A stretch of DNA of 64,000 nt, taken from positions 13,544,463 to 13,608,462 of the forward strand of contig CM070514.1 of assembly GCA_036346375.1 (NCBI GenBank). The letters are read 5' to 3'. The position numbers were made by a program, and so were the translations under genes. Source of the stretch: Guadua angustifolia (Eukaryota; Streptophyta; Magnoliopsida; Poales; Poaceae). The notes beneath the pieces were generated by a model. That model was not told where the DNA came from. It did no database searches and saw nothing but the letters and a program-made list of their open reading frames with translations. Position 1 is the stretch's first letter. Each line of letters opens with the position of its first letter. This document shows positions 46,124 through 57,468 of the stretch, piece after piece.

Positions 46124-46421
46124 GGTATATAAGAGGGTGTCACCGCTACTTGATCGATCACTTGCCTCTGGGTTTTCTCTCGACCTTCGTCGTTCTTCTT
46201 TAGACCTTCAATGGCTTCTTTATCCCAATCTTCTTAAATGCAGCGATGAGGCTCCACCATCTCCCCGGGAGGAGCCAATCTTTGACTTGAAGATGGGGCT
46301 CATGGCGCTGATGGAAGGATGCCTTCCTTGTCGAGCTCTGGGCGATTCTGAGCTCATGTTGGCCGAGCTTCATGAGAGGAAGAAATTTGTAGCCAGACGT
46401 CATCGCCGTCGGCAGCGCTAA
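46124..46421 (+). pseudogene. second antisense unit of the gypsy (small ORF with own TATA)
   Basis: TATATAAG at about 46126-46133 is followed by a CT-rich leader and an ATG at 46210 (MASLSQSS then stop). In another frame the sequence stays open from about 46137 to 46421, reading EAPPSPREEPIFDLKMGLMA then a basic end RRHRRRQR. So a small protein of about 65-70 residues seems to have been shifted by one or two bases. It lies between the main antisense gene and the integrase end. I do not recognise it. Confidence 0.45.
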
Positions 46422-46974
46422 TTGAAATTGTCGATGCTTGTCGAGGTGAGGGCGCTCTCATCAATCTTGATGGGGCCTTGTATTTGCACTTAGGTTTTAG
46501 GTTCCTGCAAATTTCTCGTGTAATGCATTGATGTATCTGAACCAGAATATTCTTAATGATATCTAAATGTTGCTTAATCCTTCTTCCCTATTGATTTAGA
46601 GTTTGCCTAAGTGGTTTCTTTCCTTTTTCGTTTAAGCACTCTGCCCGACTATTCTAGCCCCCTAGCGTTGGGAGTCAGCTCATGGCCATTTTTCCCATGC
46701 ACGCATTTTTGAGAGACTAGAGTTCACCGTTCGTGGGGTCAGAGTTTCACGATATGGATTTTTAAGCACTTTCGAGCTCGATCATAATCATTAGGGAAAA
46801 AAACAAAAATGACTCATAAGAAGGGTTAGCATGCATAACACTATTAGAGTGTAACCCCAGACTTCTTTGTAATTGAGTATCAATTGAGTAGTAAGTCAAG
46901 AAGAATTTTTATTTATGAATAACATAACTACTGTACAAGATTTAAGAATAAAAATGATGTAGCTGATCTATGTT
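46422..46974. other. gypsy spacer between antisense units and integrase end
   Basis: AT-rich sequence with no frame of note. The minus-strand integrase tail begins at about 46975. Confidence 0.5.
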
Positions 46975-48224
46975 CTATGAGTTGTCGATGAACACGCCAT
47001 CTTTCCGCTTGAGTCTATAAGCCCCTGGGTGCGTCACCTCATCGACGATGTAGGGGCCTTCCCAGCTTGGGGAGAGTTTGTGCTCGCTTTTTTGATTCTT
47101 CATTAGGACCAGATCTCCTTTGGAGAAAGCACGACCCCGAACGTTCCGATCATGTAGCAGCGTAGGCCTTGGAGGTATTTGGCCAACTAGATCGCTGCAA
47201 TTTCCCTGGCTTCTTCCAATCGGTCGGGTCTTCTATCCGGTTCTCCTCCGACTTGGCCACCTTGTAGCTCCAAACTCGCGAGGATCCGAACATCAACTCG
47301 GTAGGTAGGATCGCCTCTGAGCCGTATACCAAGAAAAAAGGTGACTGCCCGATGGCTCTGCCGGGGGTGGTTCTCAGCCCCCAGAGCACCGAAGACAATT
47401 CTTTTACCCACCGCGTAGTGTAAGGCTTGAGACGATAAAAAATCCTTGCTTTTTGCCCTTGCAACATCATGCCATTGGCTCGCTCTACTTGGCCATTGCT
47501 CCCTGGATGAGCCATGGAAGCAATGCAAATCTTGATGCCGAGTTCGCCATACCAGTCTTGAAATTCTTCACCGCGGAATTGAGTTCCATTATCTGTGATG
47601 ATTCTGTTTGGTATGCTAAACCTTACCATGATTTCTTGGAAGAACTCCTTGGCCTTGGCCGCCGTGATCGTGGCGACGGGCTTTGCCTCAATCCACTTTG
47701 TAAATTTATCAATGGCGACGAAGAGACAAGTGAAACCTCCTTAAGCCTTCTTCAAAGGACCGACCATGTCGAGCCCCTAGACTGCGAATGGCCAGGTGAT
47801 CGGAATGGTTTGCAACTCCTGCACCGGCACATGTATTTGTCGAGCGAAGAACTAGCAACCTTCGCAGGTGAACAATATCCTTCGCATCTGATATAGCAGT
47901 TGGCCAAAAGAAGCCTTGACGATAAGCTTTGCCCACTAGGGTACTTGACATTGCGTGGTGCCCACAAATTCCCGAGTGGATTTCTCTGAGAAGGTTCTTC
48001 CCTTCTTGCTCCGATATGCAGCATCTCAGGACACCGAAAGCACTCTTTTGGAAGAGTTCTTCATCGACTATCACGTAGCTTTTGCACCGGCGTGTGACGC
48101 GTTCTGCCTGTACGCGGTCTTTGGGAAGCTCATCCTTTAACAGGTAGTTTAAGAATGGAGTTGTCCAGTCAGGATTGATGACTAAAACTTCCTCTTGTTG
48201 GTTTTCCCTGATTTGTCGACTCAT
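46975..48224 (-). pseudogene. gypsy integrase
   Basis: 48224-47709 begins the domain and carries the HHCC zinc finger (REIHSGICGHHAMSS; the CxxC partner follows in another frame). The core at 47629-47150 shows IPNRIITDNGTQFRGEEFQD and GSNGQVERAN, with the DDE residues spread over both blocks. LRTTPGRAIGQSPFFLVYG follows. The C-terminal tail (about 47130-46975) encodes a KGDLVLMKN and WEGPYIV-type end. Frameshifts separate the pieces. Confidence 0.88.
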
Positions 48225-49145
48225 ACATCGGCTTATTGAAGGTTTGTGAAGCTCTTGACAAATACTCGGTAGGAGCTGTTGCCCAACTAGAGCCTAGCCT
48301 TGCGAGCTCGTCTGCTGCTTCATTGTCACCGCGGAGTTCATGGATGAGCTCCAGCCTGTTGAACTTGTCTTTGAGCTTTCGCACTTCTGGCGGTATCAGA
48401 CCATCTTTGTCCTGCTTATACGACCGATCTTTACTTGCGTGGTTGATTACTAACATGGAGTCTCCGCGGATTGTCAATCGTCGAATGCCAAGGGATATGG
48501 CAATGCGGAGTCCGTGGATGAGTGCCTCGTACTCGTCGGCGTTGTTTGATGACGGGAAATGTAGCTAAAGGATGTATTTTAGGTGATCCCCCGTCAGAGA
48601 GATGAGCACCACGCCCGGCCCGCATAGCCGAGCATGAGGGAACCATCAAAATACATCATCAATACTCGAGTTCTTCAAGAATCGTTAAGTCTGCAGCTCC
48701 ACCCACTCGGCGGTGAAGTCGTGATGCTTGAACTTACAAGCTGTTCGCGACTTGAAGGAGATTTCAAAAGCTCAGAGTTCAACGCCCAATTGGCAATTCT
48801 CCCGGTGGCCTCCCGGTTGTGGAGTATATCCCCAATCGGAAAAGCGGTGACCACCAAAATTGAATGCTCTTGGAAGTAATGTTTGAGTTTGCGAGACGTA
48901 AACAATACGGCATACAACAGCTCCTGTACCTGAGGATATCGTGCTTTGGATTCGCCTAACACCTTGCTAATGAAGTAAACTGGCCGCTAAACCTTATGGA
49001 GGTGCCCTGCATCCTCCCGCTCTACGACGATTGCTACGCTGACAAAATGAGTTGTTGCAGCGATGTAAAGCAGAAGGGGTTCTTCGGGCATTGGTGAGAC
49101 CAGCACTGGCGGTGAAGACAAAAACGTCTTGAGGTCTTCGAAAGC
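48169..49145 (-). pseudogene. gypsy RNase H region
   Basis: 48962-48675 (ESKARYPQVQELLYAVLFTS, then KLKHYFQEHSILVV) is the RNase H end next to RT. 48477-48169 (IRGDSMLVINHASKD, then HELRGDNEAADELARLGSSW) is a second RNase H-like core ahead of the integrase. Two RNase H-type domains are a known feature of Tat-lineage pol. Frames are broken. Confidence 0.8.
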
Positions 49146-50040
49146 TTATTGTGCCTCAGAAGTCCATTGAAAATTGCCTTGCTTCTTCGGAAGTTTGAAA
49201 AAAGGCATTCCCCGCAATCCCAGGTGGGAAATGAACCTGCCGAGTGCCACCATGCAGCCCGTGAGCTTCTGGATGTCTTTCTGGCAAGTCGGTGGTTTCA
49301 TCTTCAGGATGGTATTGATTTTCTCCGGGTTTGCCTTGATGCCCCGTTGTGATACTATGAATCTAAGCAGTTTTCCTGAGGGGACTCTAAAGACGCACTT
49401 CTCAGGTTTGAGTTTCATCTTGTAGGCCCTTAAGCTTTCAAATGTCTCGGCCAAGTCAGATATAAGGTCCTTCTTTGCGCGAGATTTGAGATCGACATTA
49501 TCAACATATGCTTCCACATTGCGTTCGATTTGAGTGTGAAAACACCGCTACATTGCGCATTGATAGGTTGCGCCAGCGTTTTTCAAACCGAACGACATTA
49601 TGACGTAGCAAAATGCTCCAAACGGGGTGATGAACGAAGTCTTGATACAATCTTCTTCTTTCAGCCTGATCTGGTGATATCCCGAGTAGGCATCCAGAAA
49701 ACTTAAGAGCTCACAACCTACAGTTGAATCTACCACCTGGTCGATGCGAGGCAACCCGAACGGGTCTTTCGGGCATGCTTTATTAAGATCGGTATAATCA
49801 ACACACATACGCCATCGTTTATTCTTTTTGCGAACAAGAACTGGGTTTGCTAACCAGTCGGGATGATACACTTCTTTTATAAAGCCTGCGGCTAAAAGCT
49901 TACTGATTTCTTCCCTGATGGCCTCTCGGCGGTCTTAAGTGAATCGACGGAGCCGCTGCTTGACGGGCTTCGCCTTCTCGTTGACATTAAGAGAGTGCTC
50001 GATCACCTACTTAGGGATGTCGGGCATGTCGGAAGGTTTC
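49146..50040 (-). pseudogene. gypsy reverse transcriptase, catalytic motif altered
   Basis: 49871-49548 carries WLANPVLVRKKNKRWRMCVD, DLNKACPKDPFGLPRID and LLSFLDAYSGYHQI (first catalytic Asp). 49517-49146 carries the second motif, read here as VEAYVDNVDLKS: the family YVDD is YVDN, so the last catalytic Asp is lost. A stop lies near 49545 and another near 49937. The thumb and connection region ends GCMVALGRFISHLGLRGMPF. Confidence 0.9.
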
Positions 50041-50090
50041 TATGCGAAAATGTCCCGGTTTTCCTGAAGAAAGGTGACGTGCGCGTCTTC

Positions 50091-50650
50091 CTATTTGGGG
50101 TCAAGCCCTATCCCGATCAGAGCCATCTGAGCCGAGTTGGACAGGTCGAGGATTACCTTCTTGGTCCCTTCTTCAGGCTTCATGTTGGTCTTGAGCTGCT
50201 TGTTGGCTGGGACTTCTCCTTCATCTTGCTGATGTGTGGCCGCCTGTCGGATCTTCTCCCTGTTGGCTGCCGCTTCTTGCATTTCAGCCATCTCGCAGCT
50301 CTCCCTGTCACATGCGAAAGACTGCCTGACGTCGCCACGGACCGAGATAATTCCCTTTGTCCCGGGCATCTTCAGTACGAGGTTAATATAATGGGGCACA
50401 ACCATAACTTGGCAAGGCCTGGCCTTCCCAAGATGGCATGGTATGCCGTCTCAAAATCAGCCACCTCAAAGTTAAGATATTTCGTCCAGTAATATTCTCT
50501 GGTCGACGTGGTAGCAAAATGTCTGGCGAGTGGAACAAGAAGAGGTCCGGGGATTACCCCATGAAATGGCGATGAGCCCGCTTTAGCTCGGCGGGGAATC
50601 TTCATAATAGTCAAATGTTTTGGAGAAGAGGAGTTGAGTCCACTCCCCAC
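50091..50650 (-). pseudogene. gypsy protease region
   Basis: 50650-50372 (EYYWTKYLNFEVADFETAYH, AILGRPGLAK) and 50405-50091 (LKMPGTKGIISVRGDVRQSF, CDRESCEMAEMQ) match the end of the Tat protease and the linker to RT. The catalytic D-T/S-G lies in a damaged part upstream, and I could not place it with certainty. Confidence 0.7.
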
Positions 50651-50707
50651 ATCCTTGACACCCTCTTGAGTTTGTGCTGCGAATCACGGATCCAAAACAA
50701 GAGAAAT

Positions 50708-52496
50708 CTACCGGGATATGGGATGTGATCTGGATGGTCGGCGATCAAAGTGTCGGGACCTCGGACCATCCCGAGGTATTGGGGAGTTCTTGGCATAACG
50801 CATTGATGTCCCAAAGCGGTAGCTTTGCTTTAAGCTTGGACTCATCTTGGTGAGCCCCGAATATGTAGTTGAGCTCATCTTTGTCTTACGTGTCGCCCTC
50901 GTCATCTTCAAGAGGATCTTGCTTTTCTTTGCTTCATCATTTGCTTTACCCTTGGCTGGCCGCTTGTTGCTCTCCTTGGCGAGCCTTCTCAGAATGAAGC
51001 AATCCTTCGTAGCATGTTTCCCCTTGGGATGAAAAGGGCAAATTGCATCCATTACCATGTCGTAATCATTTGTTCGTGGTGCACGAGGTCGGCCTCGTTC
51101 GGCCACCGCAACCAGTTCTTTGGGCTTTCGCTTCCTATCCCGCTGCCTGGAAGACTCGGCATGGTCCTTCTTGTCCTTTTACCGTGGGCGATAGTCTTGA
51201 CGTTCGGCTAGGGCATCCGAGGCCGTTGCGTAACGATCCGCCAATTCGAACATCTCCCTTACCGTAGTTGGCGGTTTTCGGGACATTTTCTTAATCAAGT
51301 CGGGGTCGTTGACGCCCTTCTGGAATGCCGCAATGACCGCAACTTCCGAGATATCCCGATCGTATTCTTCTTCTACATGAAGCGGTGAATAAATTCCTGG
51401 AGGGTTTCATCCTTCTTCTGGCGGAGTTGATACAAGTCCCATTGAGTCCCAGGTCTCTCATCGGTGCCCTGGAAGTTGGTAATGAACTGCTCACAAAGAT
51501 CTCCCCAGGAATCTATGGAGTTATTTGGAAGTCTGTGAGCCATGCAGTGAAGGGAGTAGCGTGGTGGCGAGATAATTTGCCATTACATTGTGGTAGCCCG
51601 ACGCCTTGATTACAAGCGTAAACACGCAACCAACCACGGATCTCTTTCTCCATCAAATTTGGTGATGCCTTTGGGGTTGAAACCTTGAGCCAAACCACTT
51701 GTGGCCGAGGGTGAAAGCACGAATGCGTCAATAGGCCCATCACCGCAGCGCGGCGTGGGAGTCTTGAGGTGGAACTGGCTCGACCCTCCTCGTCCTCACC
51801 CTTGTCGTGGCGGTGTGGATTTCTGCGGTTGTCTCGGCCGTCATGATTGATGCCGAAGCGCTTCGTAGTCATCTTTGCGCCGGCGGCGCTCATCATCTTC
51901 ACGTTCTCGTCGCTGGCGTCCAGATCCAAGCGAAGGTCTCGGCTAATGCTTCGACGGGCGTCCTCGCCCCGACGAAGTTCAAGTTGACCACGCATGGACC
52001 GACTGCGAGCAGTGTGGCTGCTTGCAGTCTGAGTGATTGCATGGATACGAGAGTACCCTTTATCCCCTGGTTCTTCCTGATGTTGTTGGATTGCCACCGC
52101 CGTCACTATGGCCTTAACTTGGGCTACGATTGGGGCAGCTGGACTATCAGGACCAAGCATTGGTCCTAGGGTATCAAGCAGTGTCTTTGAGGCAACGATG
52201 TTTTGTTGAGGGGTATGAAAAACCGATTGGTTCCCCATCCTTGCTTACAAGATGTCCTCATTAACATTGTGCCCTCTGGCCTGGAGGGACTTCGCACATT
52301 CCTCCTGCGCTTCACGACGTAGGCGCTCTGCTTCCGCGACATCCACAACATCTTTCTGCTGCTGAGACCCAGTCCTTGGATCTTCAATCACGAAGACGCC
52401 GTGAAAGCTTCCCGCCCTGCTCTCTGGTTCAGAAGAAGAGTGAGACAGATTGGGCTGACCTTTCGATTCGAGTGGTTTGTTGAAGCTTCTCACCAC
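50708..52496 (-). pseudogene. gypsy gag
   Basis: 52496-52245 is the N-terminus (MVRSFNKPLESKG...). 52238-51513 holds the Arg-rich and charged region. In another frame, 51660-51250 holds the conserved Gag core (pieces such as TNFQGTDERPGTQWDLYQLR). 51106-50708 has a CCHC-like knuckle variant (CPFHPKGKHATKDCFIL). At least three frameshifts are present. The order agrees with a minus-strand element. Confidence 0.8.
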
Positions 52497-52787
52497 TCGG
52501 GACTCGTCCTTGACCGATCCTTACCTAGATCGGAGAACGAACTCTTGGCTTACTGTCCAGGGACAGATGGCCATAGTCTTCCTCGATCCAAGTGGTTGCC
52601 TAGCCAGGGGAACAACGAAATCACTTCCAGATTGGATCTTGTCTGAATCCGAAATGATAAGCCTGCCAAGATTGTCAGCGATGATGTCTAGGCTCCTGAA
52701 ACGGAACGCTTGGGCGGGAGCGAAGGTGGCGATGACTTTGCTGTGGATTGCCATCGAGCTTGCTGCGGTTGATCTCAACGCAGCCCC

Positions 52788-52803
52788 TACTTGGTGCACC
52801 AAA
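52788..52803 (-). promoter_or_regulatory. primer-binding region of the gypsy
   Basis: The plus strand reads TACTTGGTGCACCAAA next to the LTR start at 52804. On the element strand it is TTTGGTGCACCAAGTA, right after the 5' LTR end. TTGGTGCACCAA is itself a palindrome. The cognate tRNA is not identified. Confidence 0.5.
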
Positions 52804-53257
52804 TGTCGACGTTTGTTGTCGACAATAATGAAAACGGGGCTAGGCGTCAGATCCAAACTCAATGGTAGCACAAGACGCAAGAATTATATAGGTTCGGGCT
52901 CTCGCGGAGGAGATAATACCCTAGTCCTGTGCTCTAGAATTATGTGTGTCTAGCTTATTTGCTGATGAGATCATATGCTGATGTTCCCCGCCCTCCTTTA
53001 TATAGCGAGAGGGCGGTTACAAAGTCTGATCGGATACAAGGTGGGGATTATATCTTCTATACATATCCGTTTGGTAATGGTTTGGATTACAATTGTATCC
53101 TACCTAATCAGGATCGGTTGCTATCTTTAAGGCTTACTTGTTTAGCACGTCTGGTGCAACCCTGGTGGCTTCTTGTTTCCTTGCGATCGGCGGCCGGTCT
53201 TGTCGATTGGGCCTCGCGAGTGCGCTTGCAGAATACAGGTGGAGTGCATACTCCACA
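52804..53257 (-). repeat. 5' LTR of the Tat gypsy
   Basis: TGTCGACGTTTG... to ...CATACTCCACA in plus reading. TATA on the element strand at about 52998-53005 (TATATAAA). Homologous to 41711-42179 along its length. Confidence 0.92.
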
Positions 53258-53473
53258 GGCCCCTTAGCCAAAACCCTAGATCGAAAGCTATAAATAGGAG
53301 TCAAGGGGTCCCCCTATTGTATTTAGAATCAGTCAATAAAGAAAGCGCTCTTCATCCTATTTTCCGTGTCTCCTTGCTCTATTTGTTCTCCACAAATATT
53401 ATATTGTCGGAAACTCCATACTACTCGGTAGCGAGGTTCCTCAATAGCTGGGTCACACGTATGCCCCCTAACC

Positions 53474-54088
53474 CGACTCAAACACAAACTCAAGCCGACT
53501 CAGTTAAGGAAACAAAACAACTCAACCGTATTACTAATCTGCGCATGTGCATTAATTAGTTCTTCTGCGGATGGCCCGTGCGTCCTCGATGATCTCGTGA
53601 CTTTCATGCGTCTCACTATGCTTGGCTGGTCCTGGCCATGGAGTGTGTCGCCTCCAAGTCCTGACCATAGGGTGGGAGGAACAAGCAATAAAATAGGTTT
53701 TACTAGGTTTTACTCTTCGTAACTGGAGGCTTACCCATTGTGGTGACTAACAATGGTGGAGCTCATCCCTTGGTCTTCTACTCCGGCGTCATTTTCCTCC
53801 ACCAACGACCGGTGGAGCGGACCAAGAGAGCTTCAAGGTCAGGTGCGTGTGTTTCTCCACTTGGTTGCTCTGGATCTGGTGATCATTCTCCCACAACTCT
53901 CCACCGTTCCTCTCCCAAATCGAAACGGGGTGATTTTTTCTCTGTCCGGTCAAAATGAAATGCAACGGTCTCTTTCACCGATGAAAGTTCAACCCTGGCC
54001 ATGCCTCTCCTTCAACCTCCACATCGGAGGTCCTCGGAAGTGGCGATAGCCGCCAGGTGGGTCGTTTGTGCCAACATCTCACATCATC
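53474..54088. other. flank between copia A and the third copia
   Basis: No recognised gene. CT-rich, modest open frames on several strands. Possibly older element sequence. Confidence 0.45.
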
Positions 54089-54093
54089 AGTTC

Positions 54094-54520
54094 TATTGGC
54101 TGATAAACCTTGTGCCAGGTCGTGTCCTAGTTAGCTGGTTAACATGTCTTAGTGTTGCATTGTGTAGTGTGTGCATGAGCTCATGATTTGAGTGATTGCC
54201 ATGCACACAGTAGAGTGGTGACTCGGGAATAACTTCGCGGCCTTGGGTCTGCACGAGAATGAGGCGCCGCGTCATTTGGCCGTGGGGATGGGCCTTGATC
54301 GATGGAAGTGGCATGTGAAGCGCTCATTCACTCATGTATTTGCATGCATTCTGTTACATTCGATCACAATAAAGAGCAAAGGAAAAAACCGAAAAGGCTG
54401 CAGCTTGATCGCAGCACAAAACTTGCTTGTGTCTCTGTTTTTCGTTCGCATTGTACTCTTGACTGTTAAGGTGGAGTTCATCGTCTCCGGCGCCGGTGTT
54501 CATTGCTTGGAGACCTGACA
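54094..54520 (+). repeat. 5' LTR of the third copia
   Basis: Matches 57469-57900 along its length. Carries AATAAA near 54369. Ends GAGACCTGACA. Confidence 0.85.
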
Positions 54521-54540
54521 AGTAGTATCAGAGTCTGCTG

Positions 54541-55300
54541 ATGAAGATCAAGCTGCAGGCACGGTGTTTGTGGAACGCCATTGAACCAGGCGGCGTCGTG
54601 CTCCATGAAGATCGAATGGCGTTGGACGCCATTTGTAGCGTGGTACCACTAGAGATGATCTCCTCCCTGGCGACCAAGCCGTCGGCAAAGGAAGCATTGG
54701 AGAGCATCAAGAAGCTTCACATCGGCATCGACCGCATCTGCAAGTCGAGCACAAAAGCTATGCCGGGAATACGAGAAGATGGAGTTTCATGATGGCGAGA
54801 TGGTGGAGGACTTCACCATGTGGCTCACCAGTGTGGTCAACTAGCTGGCCATTCTTGGCGATCCAGAGGATGACAGGAAGGTTGTCGAGAAGCTACTTCG
54901 CGTTGCACCTCCAAGGTTCAATCAACTTGTCCTCTCCATTGAAACATTACTTGATTTGTCGACGCTCTCAGTAGAAGAGGTCACCGGGTGATTGAAGGTG
55001 GCAGAGGACAGGCTCCAACCACTGTCTTCCTCGGGCGGCGACGTCAAGCTCTATCTCACCGAGGAGGAGTGGCTCCAGCGATACAAGAAGGAGTAGGAGG
55101 CAAGGCAAGGCGGCAGACGATTTTGGCGAGGGTAGGCGGCAGCGGTGGAAAGAATTACATAGCAAGTGGCGCGAGTGGAAGTGAGAATTGCTCACTCTCG
55201 GGCGAACCACGACAACGACAAGTCTTTGTAATTAAAAAAATTGGCCGGGCCAAGGAGTCTTGAACAAGCCCAAGAAGGAAGAAGCGAGGCTCTTGTGGCC
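54541..55300 (+). pseudogene. third copia gag, broken
   Basis: The frame from 54541 (MKIKLQARCLWNAIEPGGVV) runs to 54792 with AKEALESIKKLHIGIDRICK. The rest of a UBN2-type Gag continues in a second frame (KMEFHDGEMVEDFTMWLTS, DRKVVEKLLRVAP) with TAG and TGA stops. A Lys/Gly-rich tail follows. I see no zinc knuckle. Confidence 0.75.
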
Positions 55301-55320
55301 CAGGACAAGAGCCCACTCTC

Positions 55321-57446
55321 ATGTTCGTGCAGGGTGAAGAGGAGTTTGAATCCAATGGCGCCAATTTGAATTCATCTCCTTCCCCTACTGAAACAGAGAG
55401 TGGCGGAGATGGCTGCGCTCTGGGGCACCCTGTCCTAGCAGAGCTCACCAATACTATGACCTCGCCACCTACATTAATTCCTGTGCGTGGCGTGGTCGAG
55501 CTGGTTGAAGAAAAGGTGTTCGCGGTGTTGAGCGGTGCAGAGGAGGATAAGGATCCTTGGCGCTGGGTCCTCGACACCTGGGCTACCAATCACATGACGG
55601 GGTCCCAGGTGGCATTCTCCTACATCGACGCTGGTACCACCGGCACGGTGTGATTCAGCGACGGCTCAGTCGTGCGGATCGAGGGGTGTGGGATGGTGCT
55701 GTTCGCTTGCAAGAATGGCGAGCACCACACCCTCTCTAATGTCTACTTCATCCCTCGCCTCAACGCCAATTTACTGAGCCATAGGCAGCTCGATGAGGGA
55801 TGGTGCCAGGTGCTGATTGCAGATGGTGTGTTCCAGATCCATGACGAAGATCATCATTCATCAAGGTACCGCGCAACTCTAGCCGTCTCTTCCTCCTCGA
55901 CGTCGAGATCGCGTGGCCAGTGTGTCTCGCTGCGCGTGGGGGTAAAGATGCGTGGCGGTGAGCAATGCTGGACGAAATCACATCAATCGAAGAAAACAAA
56001 ACTTGGATGCTCGTCAATCTCCCGCCAGGCCATCGCCCAATTAGTCTCAAGTGGGTGTACAAACTCAAGAAGGATCCCAGTGGCACGATCATGAAGCACA
56101 AGGCACGGCTCGTGGCGAAGGCCTATGTCACATGACGAGCATCTAATTAAGGCGAGGTGTTACGCGGCGTCGTGGCGTGCCTCGATTCTATCTGCCTTCT
56201 ACTCACACTCGCCGCGCAAGAAGGGTGGATGATCCATCACCTCGACATTAAGTCTGCTTTCCTGAACGGGGAGCTCGCCGAGGAGGTTTATGTCATCCAG
56301 CCTCCTGGTTTTCTCATCGACGGGCAAGAGGATAAAGTCTACCGACTCGACAAGGCGCTGTACGGGCTTTGACAGGCGGCACGAGCCTGGAACATCAAAT
56401 TGGACTGCACGTTGAAGGGTCTCGGGTTCGAGCAGAGCCCACTAGAGCATGATTTGTATGCGCGCGGCAACAGACAGGGACGACTGCTAGTGGGAGTCTA
56501 TGTCGATGATCTTGTCATCGTGGGTGATGATCAAGGCGTGATCAAGGAGTTCAAGGCGCAAATGAAGTCAGAGTTCAAGATGAGCGACTTGGGGCCGTTG
56601 AGCTTCTACCTGGGAATCGAAGTGTGCCAAGCTGGAGGTGAGATCTTCTTGAATCAGGCGGCGTATGCGTCGTGGATTGTGGAGAAGGCGGAGCTGGTGG
56701 TTTGCACTACGTGTGCAGCACCCATGGAGCCCCAATTCAAACTGAGCAGGGACTGTAAATCACTGTCGGTCGACGCCATGGAGTACAGAAGCTTGGTGGG
56801 GAGTTTGCGGTATCTGGAGAATACCAGGGCAGACCTTGCTTTCTCTATCGGCTATGTCAGCCGGTTCATGGAGGAGTCGACGACGGAGCATCTCACGGCG
56901 GTGAAAAGAATCATCGGGTATGTGGCAGGTACAATCCACCATGGCTGCCGATACAAGAAGGGAGAGAATAATGAGTTAATCGGGTACAATGACAGTGACT
57001 TCGTCGGCGATGTCGACACGCGCAAGAGCACGACCGGCGTTCTATTCTTTCTTGGTAATAATTTGGTTAGTTGGCAGTCTCAAAAACAGAGGGTAGTGCC
57101 CCTCTCATCCAGTGAAGCGGAATACATCGCCGCTACAATAGCAACGTGCTAGGGCATTTGGCTTGCCTGGCTCATCGACAACCTCAGGAATGTGGCGCCT
57201 GATGTCGTCGATCTCAAAGTGGACAACAAATCCGCCTTGGCCCTCATGAAGAACCCGGTGTTCCACGACAGAAGCAAGCACATCGAAACAAAGTTCCACT
57301 TCATCCGTGAGAGCATGGACAACGGGAACGTCAGGCCAGACTACATCGGCACTGGAGAGCAGCTCGCAGACATCCTGACCAAGGCACTTCCACGAGTAAG
57401 ATTCCAGGAGCTGCAGGATCAAATCGGTACGTTTTCCATAGTGTAG
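55321..57446 (+). pseudogene. third copia pol: protease, RT, RNase H; no integrase
   Basis: Protease: WVLDTWATNHMTG (near 55565; DTW in place of DSG). The frame passes directly into RT at about 55960 (in a shifted frame: HKARLVAKAYVT). Then come HHLDIKSAFLNGELAEEVYV, KALYGL followed by TGA, catalytic YVDD at 56499-56510 (GVYVDDLVIVGDD), and DLGPLSFYLGIEV. The RNase H part is SWQSQKQRVVPLSSSEAEYI, stopped at 57150, then DRSKHIETKFHFI and LADILTKALPRVRF, ending at 57446. The integrase is missing. Confidence 0.9.
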
Positions 57447-57468
57447 GCACAAGGTTTAGGGGGAGATT

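Larger units (their letters stand above)
41711..53257 (-). mobile_element. full-length Tat-type Ty3/gypsy element nested in copia A's 3' LTR
   Basis: An 11,547-bp element has LTRs at 41711-42179 and 52804-53257, with perfect 5-bp duplication GGCCC (41706-41710 and 53258-53262). On the minus strand it runs 5' LTR, PBS region, gag, protease, RT, RNase H, integrase. RT precedes integrase, the Ty3/gypsy order. Between integrase and the 3' LTR lies a plus-strand (antisense) gene, as known for the Tat lineage. All frames are broken by stops or shifts, so it is not autonomous now. The copia LTR around it dates it as later than copia A. Confidence 0.93.
41671..53473 (+). repeat. 3' LTR of copia A, split by the gypsy element
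   Basis: 41671-41710 (TGTTAGGAAACCC...) and 53263-53473 are the two halves of one short LTR of about 250 bp. The second half carries TATAAATA (53289-53296) and AATAAA (53335-53340), and ends CCCCCTAACC, close to the inverse of the TGTTAGG start. The gypsy element sits between the halves with a GGCCC duplication. No 5' LTR was found. Confidence 0.8.
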
